Assembly (NCBI RefSeq): GCF_010091945.1
Contig: NZ_WVIE01000002.1
Location: forward strand, 177,270-241,269
Reading direction: 5' to 3'
Source: Myxacorys almedinensis A
Lineage (GTDB): Bacteria; Cyanobacteriota; Cyanobacteriia; Leptolyngbyales; Leptolyngbyaceae
DNA length: 64,000 nt
Numbering within the stretch: the first letter of the stretch is position 1; each line of letters opens with the position of its first letter. The position numbers and the translations under genes were made by a program. Positions 9,275 through 18,530 of this stretch are shown here, one piece after another. The notes under the pieces were generated by a model. That model ran no database searches, was not told the DNA's origin, and saw only the letters and a list, made by a program, of their open reading frames with translations.

Positions 9275-9679
9275 ATGACTGAACCTGCAAACACTCCTTT
9301 AACGGGGAAGGCATTACTTCAAAAAGTCAAAGAACTGTCGCACTTGCCGCGTCGGGAAACAGCAAAGCGTTGCGGTTATTACACCGTTACCAAAAATGAT
9401 CAGACTCGCGTTAATTTGACCGATTTCTATGATGCGTTGCTGGTCGCGAGGGGTGTTCCTCTCGGTTCGGAAGGGTCAAAAGATGGGCGGGGACGGGAAC
9501 CGACCTATCGGGTGAGTGTGCATCAAAATGGTCAGATTGTCATTGGAGCCGCCTATACCAAAGCCATGGGCTTGAAGCCAGGAGATGAGTTTGAAATTAA
9601 GCTGGGCTACAAGCACATTCATCTCATTCAGCTTGATGCAGATAAGAGTGATAAAAATGGCGATAATGACGAGGGATGA
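9275..9679 (+). CDS. cyabrB1: cyAbrB1-type AbrB-like transcriptional regulator
   Basis: cyAbrB proteins are cyanobacterial chromatin-associated regulators of carbon and nitrogen metabolism genes, and cyAbrB1 is generally essential. The 134 residues have the N-terminal PLTGKALLQKVKELSHLPRR region and the C-terminal AbrB-like DNA-binding part with TYRVSVHQNGQIVIG, KAMGLKPGDEFEIKLGYKHI. GRGREPTYRVSVHQNGQIVI and GYYTVTKNDQTRVNLTDFYD fit the cyAbrB1 group rather than cyAbrB2. The acidic tail DKSDKNGDNDEG is divergent. A 746-nt untranslated region with a hairpin lies upstream. Confidence 0.92.
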   Translation: MTEPANTPLTGKALLQKVKELSHLPRRETAKRCGYYTVTKNDQTRVNLTDFYDALLVARGVPLGSEGSKDGRGREPTYRVSVHQNGQIVIGAAYTKAMGLKPGDEFEIKLGYKHIHLIQLDADKSDKNGDNDEG

Positions 9680-9704
9680 GGAGTAGAAATGCTTCTCTAG
9701 CCGA

Positions 9705-10583
9705 TTGGCGTTAGCAGGTCATCAGTTGTCCTTGAATTTTTTATTGCTACCCTTTTTTAATTCCGTTGGTTTTTTTATCACCGAAGCGCCAACGTGGTTA
9801 GAAATAGGGTTCTTTTTTTTGATTTGGAGTTTACTTTGGTTGCCGATCGCAGTTCCATTGGCGATCGCGCTCCGGTGGCGACCCCCCAAACCGCCAGAAA
9901 TCAGCCAAAAACTTCCCCTGCTTGCCTCCCTGTATCTTCTCGCTCCCGTTGTGCTGTGGGGCGTCGCACGGCTTCAGAACCTTCCGTTTGCCACCTTTGG
10001 CTGGCACTGGGATAGGAGCGTTTTAACGTCGCTTGGTGTGGGAGTTGGCATCGGCGCGATCGGGCTGATCCTGTTGTTTGGGCTGCAAACTCTATTTGGC
10101 TTGATCCGGTGGGCAGCACAAGATTGGCGATCGCTAGCAGGTGCGATCGCCTCTGGCTTGCTGATCGGACTGGCGATTGCTGGCATTGAAGAACTGGTGT
10201 TTCGCGGCTTTGTGTTTGGTCAACTGCTGCAAGACGTTGATTTTTGGACGAGCGCGATCGCGTCTAGCATCCTTTTCGCCCTCCTCCATCTGATTTGGGA
10301 AGGTGTAGAAAATATCCCTCAACTTCCAGGACTCTCGCTAATGGGCGTTGTGTTGTGCCTTGCCGTATCGTTTAAGGCGGGACAACCCGACTTGGGGCTA
10401 GCTTGGGGGTTACATGCAGGCTGGATCTGGGCAATGACAAGCCTAGACGCTGCCAAATTCAGCTACACGGGGCGCGCCCCAGATTGGCTGACCGGACTTG
10501 ATGGCAAACCCCTTGCCGGGTTTGCAGCCCTAGGGTTTTTGCTGGCAACGGCAGGCATCGTTTTGGCGATGCTGCCCAGTTGA
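9705..10583 (+). CDS. CPBP family intramembrane glutamic endopeptidase
   Basis: This is a 292-residue polytopic membrane protein with about eight hydrophobic segments. The ABI/CPBP protease motifs are all present: IEELVFRGF with E162, E163 and R167, FALLHLIW with H195, and GLAWGLHAGW with H237. Family members process prenylated proteins or act as maturation proteases; cyanobacterial substrates are mostly unknown. The TTG at 9705 is the only plausible early start, since the frame has no Met codon near the N-terminus. It follows cyabrB1 by 25 nt, so the two may be co-transcribed. Confidence 0.88.
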   Translation: MALAGHQLSLNFLLLPFFNSVGFFITEAPTWLEIGFFFLIWSLLWLPIAVPLAIALRWRPPKPPEISQKLPLLASLYLLAPVVLWGVARLQNLPFATFGWHWDRSVLTSLGVGVGIGAIGLILLFGLQTLFGLIRWAAQDWRSLAGAIASGLLIGLAIAGIEELVFRGFVFGQLLQDVDFWTSAIASSILFALLHLIWEGVENIPQLPGLSLMGVVLCLAVSFKAGQPDLGLAWGLHAGWIWAMTSLDAAKFSYTGRAPDWLTGLDGKPLAGFAALGFLLATAGIVLAMLPS

Positions 10584-10642
10584 TGTCTCTCTTGCCTCAC
10601 AGATGACCAGCGTCAGAGCCAAACGCAACCTTCAACGGGTGC

Positions 10643-11461
10643 TCAAAACTCGAACGTTGCCCAATCAGGTTCGCGAAAGTAGGTTGCCATGTCATCAAAT
10701 TTGCGAACCTCAGCCGTGTAGACCCAAAAATCAAAACTACTGCCAATCCACTGCTGGTTTAGGGCATCCAAAGATTGGACGAGTGCTGCTTTGTCTAGAT
10801 TAGGCTCGAGTTCGCCAAAATAGCCCAGCGTAATGTGCGGCGTGAAATAGTACTGCTGCTCGATTCCCAACTCGATCACATCTGGGTTTTGGTAAATGGC
10901 TCGGCGAAGGCGAATCACCCGATCGTAGGCATCTTCATCGGTCGGTGCAAGGCACAGTGCGATCGCGCGCGTCATGACCATCAGCCCCAACACCTGAAAC
11001 CGAAGCGGCGCATTGTTCGCCATCGGCTCACACTGACGGAAACTACTCGCCACGCGATCGCGCAGTCGCTGATCAAATCCGGGGGTTTCGCAAGCATGGC
11101 GGTAAGCGCTATCCCAAATCAAATCTGCCAGCGTCAGGTGAAAGCTGTCTGGCGGCACAAGCGCCAAAATATCGGCTCCTATCTGCTGCTGAAGTTGCCG
11201 CTGATAGGCGTGAAGATAGTCATATAGCGCGACATTTTTCTGATCGTCTTTGCCTGCGGGCGTCACCACAGCAAACCCTGGAAACGGCGTCGCCTGCCAG
11301 CCCTCTGCTGAGCGCTGGAATTTGGGGGATTCCTGGAGATGCTGCGCCTGAGACCTATGGGTTTCGGGCAGCGTTAGCCGCATGACTCGGTTGAGGTAAG
11401 TCTGATAATTTTCGTCCAACTCGATCGCCTCGTCGCTTAACTCGATAAAGTAGAAATCCAC
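10643..11461 (-). CDS. DUF1868 protein, 2H phosphoesterase-like
   Basis: The 272-residue protein has the two HxT motifs of the 2H phosphoesterase superfamily: FHLT with H108 and T110, and PHITLGYFG with H209 and T211. They lie about 100 residues apart, as expected for the bilobal fold. Superfamily members act on 2',3'-cyclic phosphates or 2'-5' linkages in RNA and nucleotides; the DUF1868 branch has no agreed substrate. It is a single gene converging on the CPBP gene and divergent from holA. The family call is good; the reaction is inference. Confidence 0.85.
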   Translation of the reverse strand: MDFYFIELSDEAIELDENYQTYLNRVMRLTLPETHRSQAQHLQESPKFQRSAEGWQATPFPGFAVVTPAGKDDQKNVALYDYLHAYQRQLQQQIGADILALVPPDSFHLTLADLIWDSAYRHACETPGFDQRLRDRVASSFRQCEPMANNAPLRFQVLGLMVMTRAIALCLAPTDEDAYDRVIRLRRAIYQNPDVIELGIEQQYYFTPHITLGYFGELEPNLDKAALVQSLDALNQQWIGSSFDFWVYTAEVRKFDDMATYFREPDWATFEF

Positions 11462-11587
11462 TCTTAATCTAACGGCAAATGAGCAATCTACTCTGCGTAA
11501 ATGGCGACAACAATTTGTGAAAACTCGTGAAACGGGGATCGCGCTTCAACAAACGTAAAGAAGATTGGGGAGTCGAAACAGAGGAAT

Positions 11588-12577
11588 ATGCCGATTTATC
11601 TGTATTGGGGCGAAGATGGGTTTGCGCTTTCAAACGCCGTGAAAACCTTGCAGCAAAAAACCCTCGACCCGACTTGGGAAAGTTTTAATTTCGACAAAAT
11701 TTCTTCTGAGCACTCTGATGCGGTGATGCAAGCCCTCAATCAGGCAATGACTCCCCCATTTGGCGCGGGCGATCGCTTTGTCTGGCTGGTCGATACGACC
11801 CTGACCCAGCGCTGCTCAGAGGAGCTATTGAGAGACCTCGATCGCACCTTGCCCGTGCTGCCTGAGACAACGACGCTGCTGCTCACCAGTGCTACAAAAC
11901 CCGATGGACGCCTAAAATCGACCAAGCTGTTGCAGAAACATGCTCAGATTCAAGAATTCTCTCCGATTCCGCCCTGGAAAACGGAGCTTCTCACACGGCA
12001 GGTTGAGCGCGTTGCTCAAGAAACCGGCGTCAAACTTACCGCTAGCGCTGTGGGCTATATAGTTGAAGCCGTGGGGAACAACACCCGGCAACTCTACAGC
12101 GAACTTGAGAAAATCCGTGTGTTTGCAGGCGATACAAATACGGCATTAGCGGTCGATGCGATCGCACCCCTGATCACCGCTAGTGCCCAAAATAGCCTTA
12201 AACTCGTGGCTGCCATTCGTCAGGGCAACACCGCTTCTGCGTTGGAACTCGTGGCTGATCTAGTTCGTCAAAACGAACCTGCCCTTAAAATCGTCAGTAC
12301 CTTGGTTGGGCAGTTTCGCCTGCGGCTCTGGATCAAGCTGATGCAGGAGACAGGCGAACGAGATGAACTGGTGATTGCCAAAGCTGCCGAACTCAATAAC
12401 CCCAAACAACTCTATTTTCTCCAAAGGGAGCTTTCTGGGATTTCGGTGAGGCAATTGCAGCGATCGCTGCCCATTTTGCTCGACCTAGAGTTTGCTCTCA
12501 AGCGGAGCGCCGATGAAACTCTGGTGCTGCAAACCAAAGTGATTGAACTGTGCCACGTCTTTCGCCGACCCAAATAA
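11588..12577 (+). CDS. holA: DNA polymerase III subunit delta
   Basis: HolA is the clamp-loader subunit that opens the beta sliding clamp during replication. The 329 residues show the N-terminal Rossmann-like domain (MPIYLYWGEDGFALSNAV) without a functional P-loop. A central segment has NNTRQLYSELEKI, and the C-terminal helical collar has KIVSTLVGQFRLRLWIKL. Length matches the family. AGAGGAAT lies 3-8 nt upstream of the ATG. It is divergent from the DUF1868 gene and has no obvious operon partner. Confidence 0.93.
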   Translation: MPIYLYWGEDGFALSNAVKTLQQKTLDPTWESFNFDKISSEHSDAVMQALNQAMTPPFGAGDRFVWLVDTTLTQRCSEELLRDLDRTLPVLPETTTLLLTSATKPDGRLKSTKLLQKHAQIQEFSPIPPWKTELLTRQVERVAQETGVKLTASAVGYIVEAVGNNTRQLYSELEKIRVFAGDTNTALAVDAIAPLITASAQNSLKLVAAIRQGNTASALELVADLVRQNEPALKIVSTLVGQFRLRLWIKLMQETGERDELVIAKAAELNNPKQLYFLQRELSGISVRQLQRSLPILLDLEFALKRSADETLVLQTKVIELCHVFRRPK

Positions 12578-12739
12578 ACGCTATGTTGTTGTCAATTAGA
12601 CTAAATCTAGGGAGAATTGCCTCAAATTTTTGGGAAACCTTTTAGGATTTTGCCCGTTTTCTGGAACTTATTGCCAATAAAATAATTCATGACATATGAA
12701 CCTCAACCGTGTGCTAGTTTGCGGAACGTCACACCCTCT

Positions 12740-13216
12740 ATGATGAAACGTGCTTTCTCTCTCTCTGCTCGAATGCAGCAACTTTTGGCTCACTCTCTCC
12801 TAGTGGGAAGTCTCTCTTCGATCGCGCTGCTGTGTGGGTGGACTCCCACATTCTCTGGTCACTCTGCTTCGTTTGATTCTGCTGCCTTTGCTCAAGAGCC
12901 TCCGTTTACGCGGTACGTTCGGGCGGCGGTAGAAATTGAAAAAACGCGACAACGCCTGCTAGATCAGGTCAAGCAGCTAACAGGTGGCAGCGTTCCCAGC
13001 AATGTTTGTCATTCTGACAATATCGAAAAAATTAATTCGGGTATCCGAGATCAGGTGAAAGGCATCTGCGATACGTTTGCGGCGCAAGCTGGGCAAATTG
13101 TGGCGCGCAACGGGCTGAAGCGAGAAGAGTTTAACCAGTTTCAGATGAAAGCTCAGCAAGATTCAGGGGTGCGATCGCAAATCAAAACTGAAATCCAACG
13201 ATTGGGGCTTCGCTAG
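12740..13216 (+). CDS. DUF4168 secreted protein
   Basis: The product has a signal peptide (hydrophobic LLAHSLLVGSLSSIALLCGW, cleavage after AFA), then a helical domain of about 110 residues. That domain starts TRYVRAAVEIEKTRQRLLDQV and ends FNQFQMKAQQDSGVRSQI, matching the DUF4168 pattern of periplasmic helical proteins in cyanobacteria. Two cysteines (SNVCHS and KGICDT) could form a disulfide. The frame is open from an ATG at 12689, but the signal peptide is better placed from MMKRAFSLS at 12740. Function unknown. Confidence 0.82.
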   Translation: MMKRAFSLSARMQQLLAHSLLVGSLSSIALLCGWTPTFSGHSASFDSAAFAQEPPFTRYVRAAVEIEKTRQRLLDQVKQLTGGSVPSNVCHSDNIEKINSGIRDQVKGICDTFAAQAGQIVARNGLKREEFNQFQMKAQQDSGVRSQIKTEIQRLGLR

Positions 13217-13242
13217 CTCCCCCGTTTCACCTTGCCCTAACC

Positions 13243-13283
13243 TGTCTGTAGTCAGCATAAAGTTCCAGCACTGACTACAGACA
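13243..13283. terminator. Perfect 13-bp hairpin between convergent genes
   Basis: TGTCTGTAGTCAG (13243-13255) pairs perfectly with CTGACTACAGACA (13271-13283) around a 15-nt loop. It sits between the DUF4168 gene and aroQ, which converge. No clear T-run follows on either strand, so it may be a weak bidirectional terminator or an RNA-stabilising stem. Confidence 0.6.
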
Positions 13284-13369
13284 TCTGCATTTCTGACGTT
13301 AAGCGCGGCACACTATCGTAAATGCTTATGCTAGTCGCTCTTTAAAGGGAAGCAGAAAAATCTTAAAAA

Positions 13370-13813
13370 TCACGAGTTTTGCTGCAAATAATTCACCAGC
13401 GCGTGTAACCCCAGCCGATAGCTATCCGCGCCAAATCCGCAAATCTGCCCGATCGCAACTGGTGCAATGTAGGAATGGTGACGGAATTCTTCTCTACGGT
13501 GAATATTGCTTAAATGAACTTCTACGGTAGGCAGGTTTACGCCTGCGATCGCATCTCGAAGCGCCACGCTCGTATGGGTATAGGCTCCTGGATTAATCAA
13601 AATGCCGTTGTGGCAATCCACAGCATCGTGAATGGCATCAATCAAAATCCCTTCGTGATTAGATTGCAGACAGGTCAAGCTTACATTCAAGCTTTGAGCC
13701 TCTCGCTCCAACTGCTTGGTAATTTCGCCTAGCGTAACCGCTCCGTAAACTCCAGGCTCTCGTTTACCCAGAAGATTAAGGTTTGGTCCGTGGAGAACCA
13801 AAATATTGTACAC
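13370..13813 (-). CDS. aroQ: Type II 3-dehydroquinate dehydratase
   Basis: AroQ removes water from 3-dehydroquinate in the shikimate pathway to aromatic amino acids, quinones and tocopherol. The protein shows [18 protein letters not shown] with the flexible lid and catalytic Tyr, [16 protein letters not shown], and [19 protein letters not shown] with the active-site His. About 147 residues is normal. The frame reaches a TTG at 13828, but the GAGGAG ribosome site abuts that codon, so a CTG at 13819 or the GTG at 13813 (reading [10 protein letters not shown] next) is likelier. It follows the 45-aa gene by a few nt and forms one operon with it. Confidence 0.93.
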   Translation of the reverse strand: MYNILVLHGPNLNLLGKREPGVYGAVTLGEITKQLEREAQSLNVSLTCLQSNHEGILIDAIHDAVDCHNGILINPGAYTHTSVALRDAIAGVNLPTVEVHLSNIHRREEFRHHSYIAPVAIGQICGFGADSYRLGLHALVNYLQQNS

Positions 13814-13833
13814 AGTCAGAACTTGCAACTCCT

Positions 13834-13971
13834 CTAGCGACGATAACGGCGATCGTCTACCGGAACGGGAATGGGTTCAGCTTCGGGCTGAGATTCGGGA
13901 CCCAAAAGCGCCTCAATGAGTCTTCGCCCCCACTCTTTTAGCTTTTCTATAACCTTATCGATGTAATCCAT
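13834..13971 (-). CDS. Small cyanobacterial protein upstream of aroQ (45 aa)
   Basis: The reading is [20 protein letters not shown], then [20 protein letters not shown] and an Arg-rich end. The N-terminal half is an amphipathic helix, the middle a Pro/Glu linker, and the tail basic. I recall similar short proteins in cyanobacteria, but no function is known to me. The stop codon lies about 6-20 nt before aroQ, and the aroQ ribosome binding site overlaps the end of this gene. It is too short for most gene callers. Confidence 0.72.
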   Translation of the reverse strand: MDYIDKVIEKLKEWGRRLIEALLGPESQPEAEPIPVPVDDRRYRR

Positions 13972-14137
13972 TGAGCAGACAACTCCTGCGATATGTCTGA
14001 ACTTTTGCCAAAGCTGCGATGCAACTTACATATTAACAAAAGTCTAATTTGATATTAACAGGGAGTCACATTAATTCCAATGCTTCCCTTGAGGTATTCG
14101 TGATGACTTTTTGATTCTAACGAAAGATAGGGAAAGA

Positions 14138-15403
14138 TCAAGATCCCCGCAAATTGGATAGGGAAGAGACTATCTGCCGCCGGAGTTGATCCAGCGCACT
14201 GCACGCGCTAACGTGCCGCACCCAGTCTCGCCCGCGATCGCCAAAGCGAAACTCAAAACTAGTTACGTTGTCGGCAGCCGCTAAGCCGATATAGACTAAA
14301 CCCACGGGTTTGGCGGTGGTGCCGCCGTCAGGTCCGGCAATGCCAGTGATGCTGAGTCCCCAGGTGGTGTTGAGGCGCGATCGCACTCCCGATGCCATTT
14401 GCTCAGCCACGATCGCGCTCACCGCTCCGACCTGCTCTAGCGTCTGCGATTCAACACCCAAAAGCTGTTCCTTCACGGCATTATCATAAGAAATGATACC
14501 CCCCATAAAGAAAGCTGAACTGCCGGAGACAGCCGTTAGCATCTGCCCCAATCCGCCCCCGGTGCACGATTCTGCGATGCTCAGTGTCGATTGAGTCGCC
14601 GTCAGCAGTTCACCAACCACCGATGCCAGCGAGTCTTCATCCGCCCCGTAGCAATCGATGCCTGCCAGCCGACGTAGCTCCTTTTCAACCGGAGCGATGA
14701 GCGCATAGGCTGCCTCTCTAGACGCCGCTTTGGCAGAAACACGCAGTTTAACTTCTCCAAAATTGGCGTAAGGCGCAACCGTTGGATTTTGTAGATCAAA
14801 AAAAGATGAAACAGTTTCTGCCAGCATCGACTCCGAGATTCCCCAAAATCTCAAGGTTCGGCTGGCGATCGTGGCTTGCCCCCATCCGCGAGTTTTAAGA
14901 TAGGGCACCGCGATGTGCTGCCACATGATCCTCATCTCGCTGGGGACGCCCGGAAACGTTAGAATCGTCAGATTTGGGCGCGGCTGCCAGATCATCCCCG
15001 GAGCGCTGCCGACTGGGTTGTAGAGCATCTCTGCCCCTTCGGGCAAAAGTGCCTGCTTGCGGTTGTTATCCGTCATCTGGCGACCCCGCTCGGCAAATTT
15101 TTGAGCGATGTCTTCAATAATTTCTGGCTTTTCGACCAATGGGGTGGCGAAAAAGGCTGCGATCGTTTCAGTTGTCAAATCGTCAGGCGTCGGTCCTAAT
15201 CCACCGGTGAAGATGAGTAGATTAGAGCGATCGCTTGCCCCTGCGATCGCACGTTTTAGGCGGTCTGGGTTGTCTCCAACCACCGTTTGAAAATAATGAG
15301 GAATGCCCAGTTCAGCTAACTGCTGCGCCAAAAACTGAGCATTAGAATTCAAAATATTACCGAGGAGTAACTCAGTGCCGACGCTAATAATTTCTGCACT
15401 CAT
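14138..15403 (-). CDS. cinA: CinA family protein (competence/damage-inducible, NMN amidase type)
   Basis: The 421 residues comprise an N-terminal MoCF-like domain (EIISVGTELLLGNILNSN, TGGLGPTPDDLT, with PGVPSEM further on) that hydrolyses ADP-ribose-type substrates in studied members. A C-terminal PncC domain follows (STLSIAESCTGGGLGQML, FFMGGIISYDN, GITGIAGPDGGT) that deamidates nicotinamide mononucleotide in the pyridine nucleotide salvage cycle. Both domains look intact. It lies upstream of glyA/transferase genes on the same strand but is separated by a hairpin at 15499-15559. Confidence 0.94.
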   Translation of the reverse strand: MSAEIISVGTELLLGNILNSNAQFLAQQLAELGIPHYFQTVVGDNPDRLKRAIAGASDRSNLLIFTGGLGPTPDDLTTETIAAFFATPLVEKPEIIEDIAQKFAERGRQMTDNNRKQALLPEGAEMLYNPVGSAPGMIWQPRPNLTILTFPGVPSEMRIMWQHIAVPYLKTRGWGQATIASRTLRFWGISESMLAETVSSFFDLQNPTVAPYANFGEVKLRVSAKAASREAAYALIAPVEKELRRLAGIDCYGADEDSLASVVGELLTATQSTLSIAESCTGGGLGQMLTAVSGSSAFFMGGIISYDNAVKEQLLGVESQTLEQVGAVSAIVAEQMASGVRSRLNTTWGLSITGIAGPDGGTTAKPVGLVYIGLAAADNVTSFEFRFGDRGRDWVRHVSACSALDQLRRQIVSSLSNLRGS

Positions 15404-15498
15404 AAAATAAATTCACCAGCCGGATCTGGACTGAATTCAGAATACTGCCTAGGGGTCTGTCAAGATTGAAATGGGGGACTGGGAATCGATAGGTGGAT

Positions 15499-15559
15499 GA
15501 GTGGATGGGTAACATCTCCATCTGCCCCTCTGCCCTCTCACCCCTCCACCCATCCACTC
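15499..15559. repeat. Perfect 12-bp inverted repeat
   Basis: GAGTGGATGGGT (15499-15510) and ACCCATCCACTC (15548-15559) are perfect complements around a 37-nt C-rich loop. It lies in the 195-nt gap between cinA and the downstream phosphotransferase gene, both minus strand. No T-run follows, so termination is uncertain. Confidence 0.65.
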
Positions 15560-15598
15560 AAAGCTAACAATCTACTAGCGCCGAAAATGGTTTGGAAC

Positions 15599-16630
15599 TT
15601 AACGAGCCGTGCGCCAAACTTGCCAACTGGTCAAACTCAGGATCACCGTTGCCCCGATCGCATAGCCCAATCCGCTCGGCATCCCTGCCACTGCCATTGC
15701 CAAGCTTCCTGCCCATAGCGTCAGCGAATAGATAAACAAAACCGCCAATCGATGGGACAATCCTGCATTCAATAGGCGGTGATGGAGATGACCTTTATCG
15801 GCAACGAAGGGCGACTTCCCCCGCCGCAGCCGATCCAAAATAACCGCAGACATATCGAGAATCGGCACCGCTAAAATCACGTAGGGCAACAGCACTGCAA
15901 CCGTTGTCACGCTCTTTACCAACCCAATCACCCCGACCCCTGCCAAGGTAAAGCCGATGAAATATGCGCCGCCGTCTCCCATAAAGATTTGGGCTGGATT
16001 GAAGTTATAGCGCAAAAATCCCAGCGTTCCTCCGGCTAAAGCGGCAGCGATGATTGCCGCCGCAGGCTGCCCCATAAACAGGCACGTCCAAAACATCACC
16101 ACTGCTGCAATGCCCGATACGCCCGCCGCCAAGCCGTCTAGACCATCGATCCAGTTGATCGCATTTGCCATGCCAACGAGCCAAATCACTGTAATTGGCA
16201 AACTAAACCAGTCGGGTAGTTGGATCAAGCCGCTTGCCGGATTGGTCAGAAAGTCAATCTGAACGCCCGATTGCCACGCTAAGCTTGCGATCGCAATTTG
16301 CAAAATCAGACGAGTTTTTGGCGAAAGGTTGAACACATCGTCGGCAAGCCCGATCAGGAAAAAAGCAATGCCACCCAAAGCAACCGCCCACACTCCGGAC
16401 TCATCTTTCGGGTTAAGAACGCCAAAGCCGCCTGCCCACCAGACGACCAAGAGCGCGACCAAAACGCCTGTAAAGATCGCCACGCCGCCCAACCGTACCA
16501 TCGGGCGTTGGTGAACTTTGCGACTGTTGGGCGCATCGACCAATCCCGATCGAAGACCAATCTTTCTAATCACAGGCGTACTCAGAAAGACCACGAAGGC
16601 TGATAGTAGGAATGCAGCTAGAAAGGGCAT
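15599..16630 (-). CDS. WecA/MraY-type UDP-HexNAc polyprenyl-phosphate phosphotransferase
   Basis: This family moves a HexNAc-1-phosphate from UDP to undecaprenyl phosphate, starting a surface polysaccharide or lipid-linked glycan. The 343-residue protein has about ten membrane helices and the cytosolic loop motifs LADDVFNL, NAINWIDGLDGLAAG, FMGDGGAYF and HLHHRLLNAGLSHR. The HxHH motif points to WecA/TagO-like rather than peptidoglycan MraY. The start MPFLAAFLLSAF is inside the first helix. Context gives no sugar specificity; the exopolysaccharide cluster lies 40 kb away. Confidence 0.9.
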   Translation of the reverse strand: MPFLAAFLLSAFVVFLSTPVIRKIGLRSGLVDAPNSRKVHQRPMVRLGGVAIFTGVLVALLVVWWAGGFGVLNPKDESGVWAVALGGIAFFLIGLADDVFNLSPKTRLILQIAIASLAWQSGVQIDFLTNPASGLIQLPDWFSLPITVIWLVGMANAINWIDGLDGLAAGVSGIAAVVMFWTCLFMGQPAAAIIAAALAGGTLGFLRYNFNPAQIFMGDGGAYFIGFTLAGVGVIGLVKSVTTVAVLLPYVILAVPILDMSAVILDRLRRGKSPFVADKGHLHHRLLNAGLSHRLAVLFIYSLTLWAGSLAMAVAGMPSGLGYAIGATVILSLTSWQVWRTAR

Positions 16631-16777
16631 CAGAAATTGTAGGTTGGGGACTAGGAATCGTCAGGCAGAGTGTACTACAGATTTGATGATACTCAGCAAA
16701 GAATTATTAAGCGCAACAAAATTCTAAGGTCTAAGCTTGAATATTTCTATCTCTCGAAAGTAGATGGGTGCCTGCCT

Positions 16778-16808
16778 ACAAAAAGAGCACCCCGAAAAGG
16801 TGCCCTTG
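16778..16808 (-). terminator. Rho-independent terminator after glyA
   Basis: Read on the minus strand, GGGCACC and GGTGCTC form a stem around a TTTTCGG loop, followed at once by TTTTT. It is about 75 nt beyond the glyA stop codon and separates glyA from the downstream transferase gene. Confidence 0.88.
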
Positions 16809-16882
16809 TAACGGTTATTCACGAAATCAAGCTAGAAACTGGACAGATCTGCCCGTTCAGCCCACCATCTTAGCCCAACATT

Positions 16883-18166
16883 TTAGACCAGCGTTGGAAC
16901 CTGAGTGCCCAAGTGAGGGTAGAGCGGGAAGCGATCGCACAGGGCTGCCACCCGCTTTAAGCAAGCTTCTGTGGTGGTTTCATCGTCCGGGTTGAGCAAG
17001 CGATCGGCAATAATATTGGCGATTTCAGTAAATTCGGCGGTGCCCATGCCGCGCGTGGTCATGGCTGCCGATCCCAGCCTCAAACCACTGGTGACAAACG
17101 GCGACTCAGGATCAAACGGAACCGTATTTTTGTTGGCAGTAATATTAACGGTGCTGACTAACCCGTCTGCAATTTTTCCGGTCATGCCGATCGATCGCAA
17201 ATCAACCAGCATCAGGTGATTATCCGTCCCATCAGAGACAATTTTAAAGCCCCGCGCTTGGAGTTGGGCTGCCATCGCCTGAGCGTTGGCGATCACGTTT
17301 TTGCAGTAAGTCTTGAAGTCTGGCTTGAGCGCTTCGCCAAAGGCAACGGCTTTTCCGGCGATCGCATGCTCTAAGGGGCCACCTTGGGAACCAGGGAAGA
17401 CGGCTTTATCTAACTGCTTACCGAGGTCAGCATCGCGGGTGAGAATCAGCCCGCCCCTTGGACCGCGTAGGGTTTTGTGGGTCGTGGTGGTAACCACATC
17501 ACAGAACGGAATCGGGTTCGGGTGATGCCCAGTAGCAACGAGACCCGCAATGTGGGCGATATCTGCCAATAGATACGCGCCGACTTCATCTGCGATCGCA
17601 CGGAAGGCGGCAAAATCAATGATGCGCGGATATGCCGAATAGCCGCAAATCAGCAGTTTAGGACGATGCTTGAGCGCCAAGTCGCGAATATGATCAAAAT
17701 CTAGCTGCTCGGTGGCTTGACTGACGCCATAGTGATGCACGTTGAACCATTTGCCCGACACGTTGACGGGTGAGCCATGGGTGAGGTGTCCTCCGTGAGA
17801 CAAATCCATCCCCATGATGGTGTCGCCCGGTTTTAGCAGCGCCAAAAACACGGCAAAGTTTGCCTGTGCGCCAGAGTGAGGCTGCACATTTGCGTGGGCT
17901 GCACTGAATAAAGCTTTTGCTCGATCGATAGCAATTTCTTCGATGCGATCGACAAACTCGCAGCCGCCGTAATAGCGCTTGCTAGGCAGCCCTTCAGCAT
18001 ATTTATTGGTCAACACTGAGCCTTGAGCCGCCAGCACTGCCGGAGAGGTAAAATTCTCGCTAGCAATCAATTCCAAGTGGTCTCGCTGACGTTGCAACTC
18101 TTGGTAAATAAGGTCGGCAACAGCAGAGTCAGTCTGGGCAAGAAAGTCTGAATTGGTTTGAGTCAC
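16883..18166 (-). CDS. glyA: Serine hydroxymethyltransferase
   Basis: GlyA interconverts serine and glycine with tetrahydrofolate and feeds one-carbon metabolism; in cyanobacteria it also serves photorespiration. The 427-residue PLP enzyme shows [46 protein letters not shown], and the PLP-lysine segment [14 protein letters not shown]. Length is normal. A clear terminator follows. It is divergent from glmU across 364 nt. Confidence 0.97.
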   Translation of the reverse strand: MTQTNSDFLAQTDSAVADLIYQELQRQRDHLELIASENFTSPAVLAAQGSVLTNKYAEGLPSKRYYGGCEFVDRIEEIAIDRAKALFSAAHANVQPHSGAQANFAVFLALLKPGDTIMGMDLSHGGHLTHGSPVNVSGKWFNVHHYGVSQATEQLDFDHIRDLALKHRPKLLICGYSAYPRIIDFAAFRAIADEVGAYLLADIAHIAGLVATGHHPNPIPFCDVVTTTTHKTLRGPRGGLILTRDADLGKQLDKAVFPGSQGGPLEHAIAGKAVAFGEALKPDFKTYCKNVIANAQAMAAQLQARGFKIVSDGTDNHLMLVDLRSIGMTGKIADGLVSTVNITANKNTVPFDPESPFVTSGLRLGSAAMTTRGMGTAEFTEIANIIADRLLNPDDETTTEACLKRVAALCDRFPLYPHLGTQVPTLV

Positions 18167-18530
18167 AACACAAGTCCTTGATTTCGGAATTTGGAATTCG
18201 CGATCGCCCCTGAACAGCAGTTCGACAGAGCCGAAACAGTCTTCCCCCGAGTCTCTCCCCTAAAGGCTTCAAACCCTACTGTCGTTGCTCTTGCTGGGGA
18301 AAAGCAGTCGAGAGAATGAAGGCTGCCAAACTCACGTCCATAGACGACACGAACTACCAGATTGGAGTTTCGATCATAACGTTGATCACGGCTTCAGCAA
18401 CGGAGTTAATGTTGAAGTTTGCAAAAAATTGTTTGGATATTGTTTGGATAAGGTGGGGACATGGAAAAGGGCGTGTAGGGATGCCGATGGCACGGTATAC
18501 TCCGTTGGAGTTTAGACACAGAAGGACGTT
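18167..18530. other. Divergent glyA/glmU regulatory region
   Basis: The 364 nt contain only short overlapping frames that look like chance ORFs. A possible -10 box TATACT lies at 18496-18501 for glmU, and AAGGA at 18522-18526 is its ribosome binding site. No good -35 or riboswitch was seen. A phrase GCTTCAAACCCTACTGTCGTT near 18266 resembles a single unit of the 21-nt repeat family, which may be chance. Confidence 0.4.
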
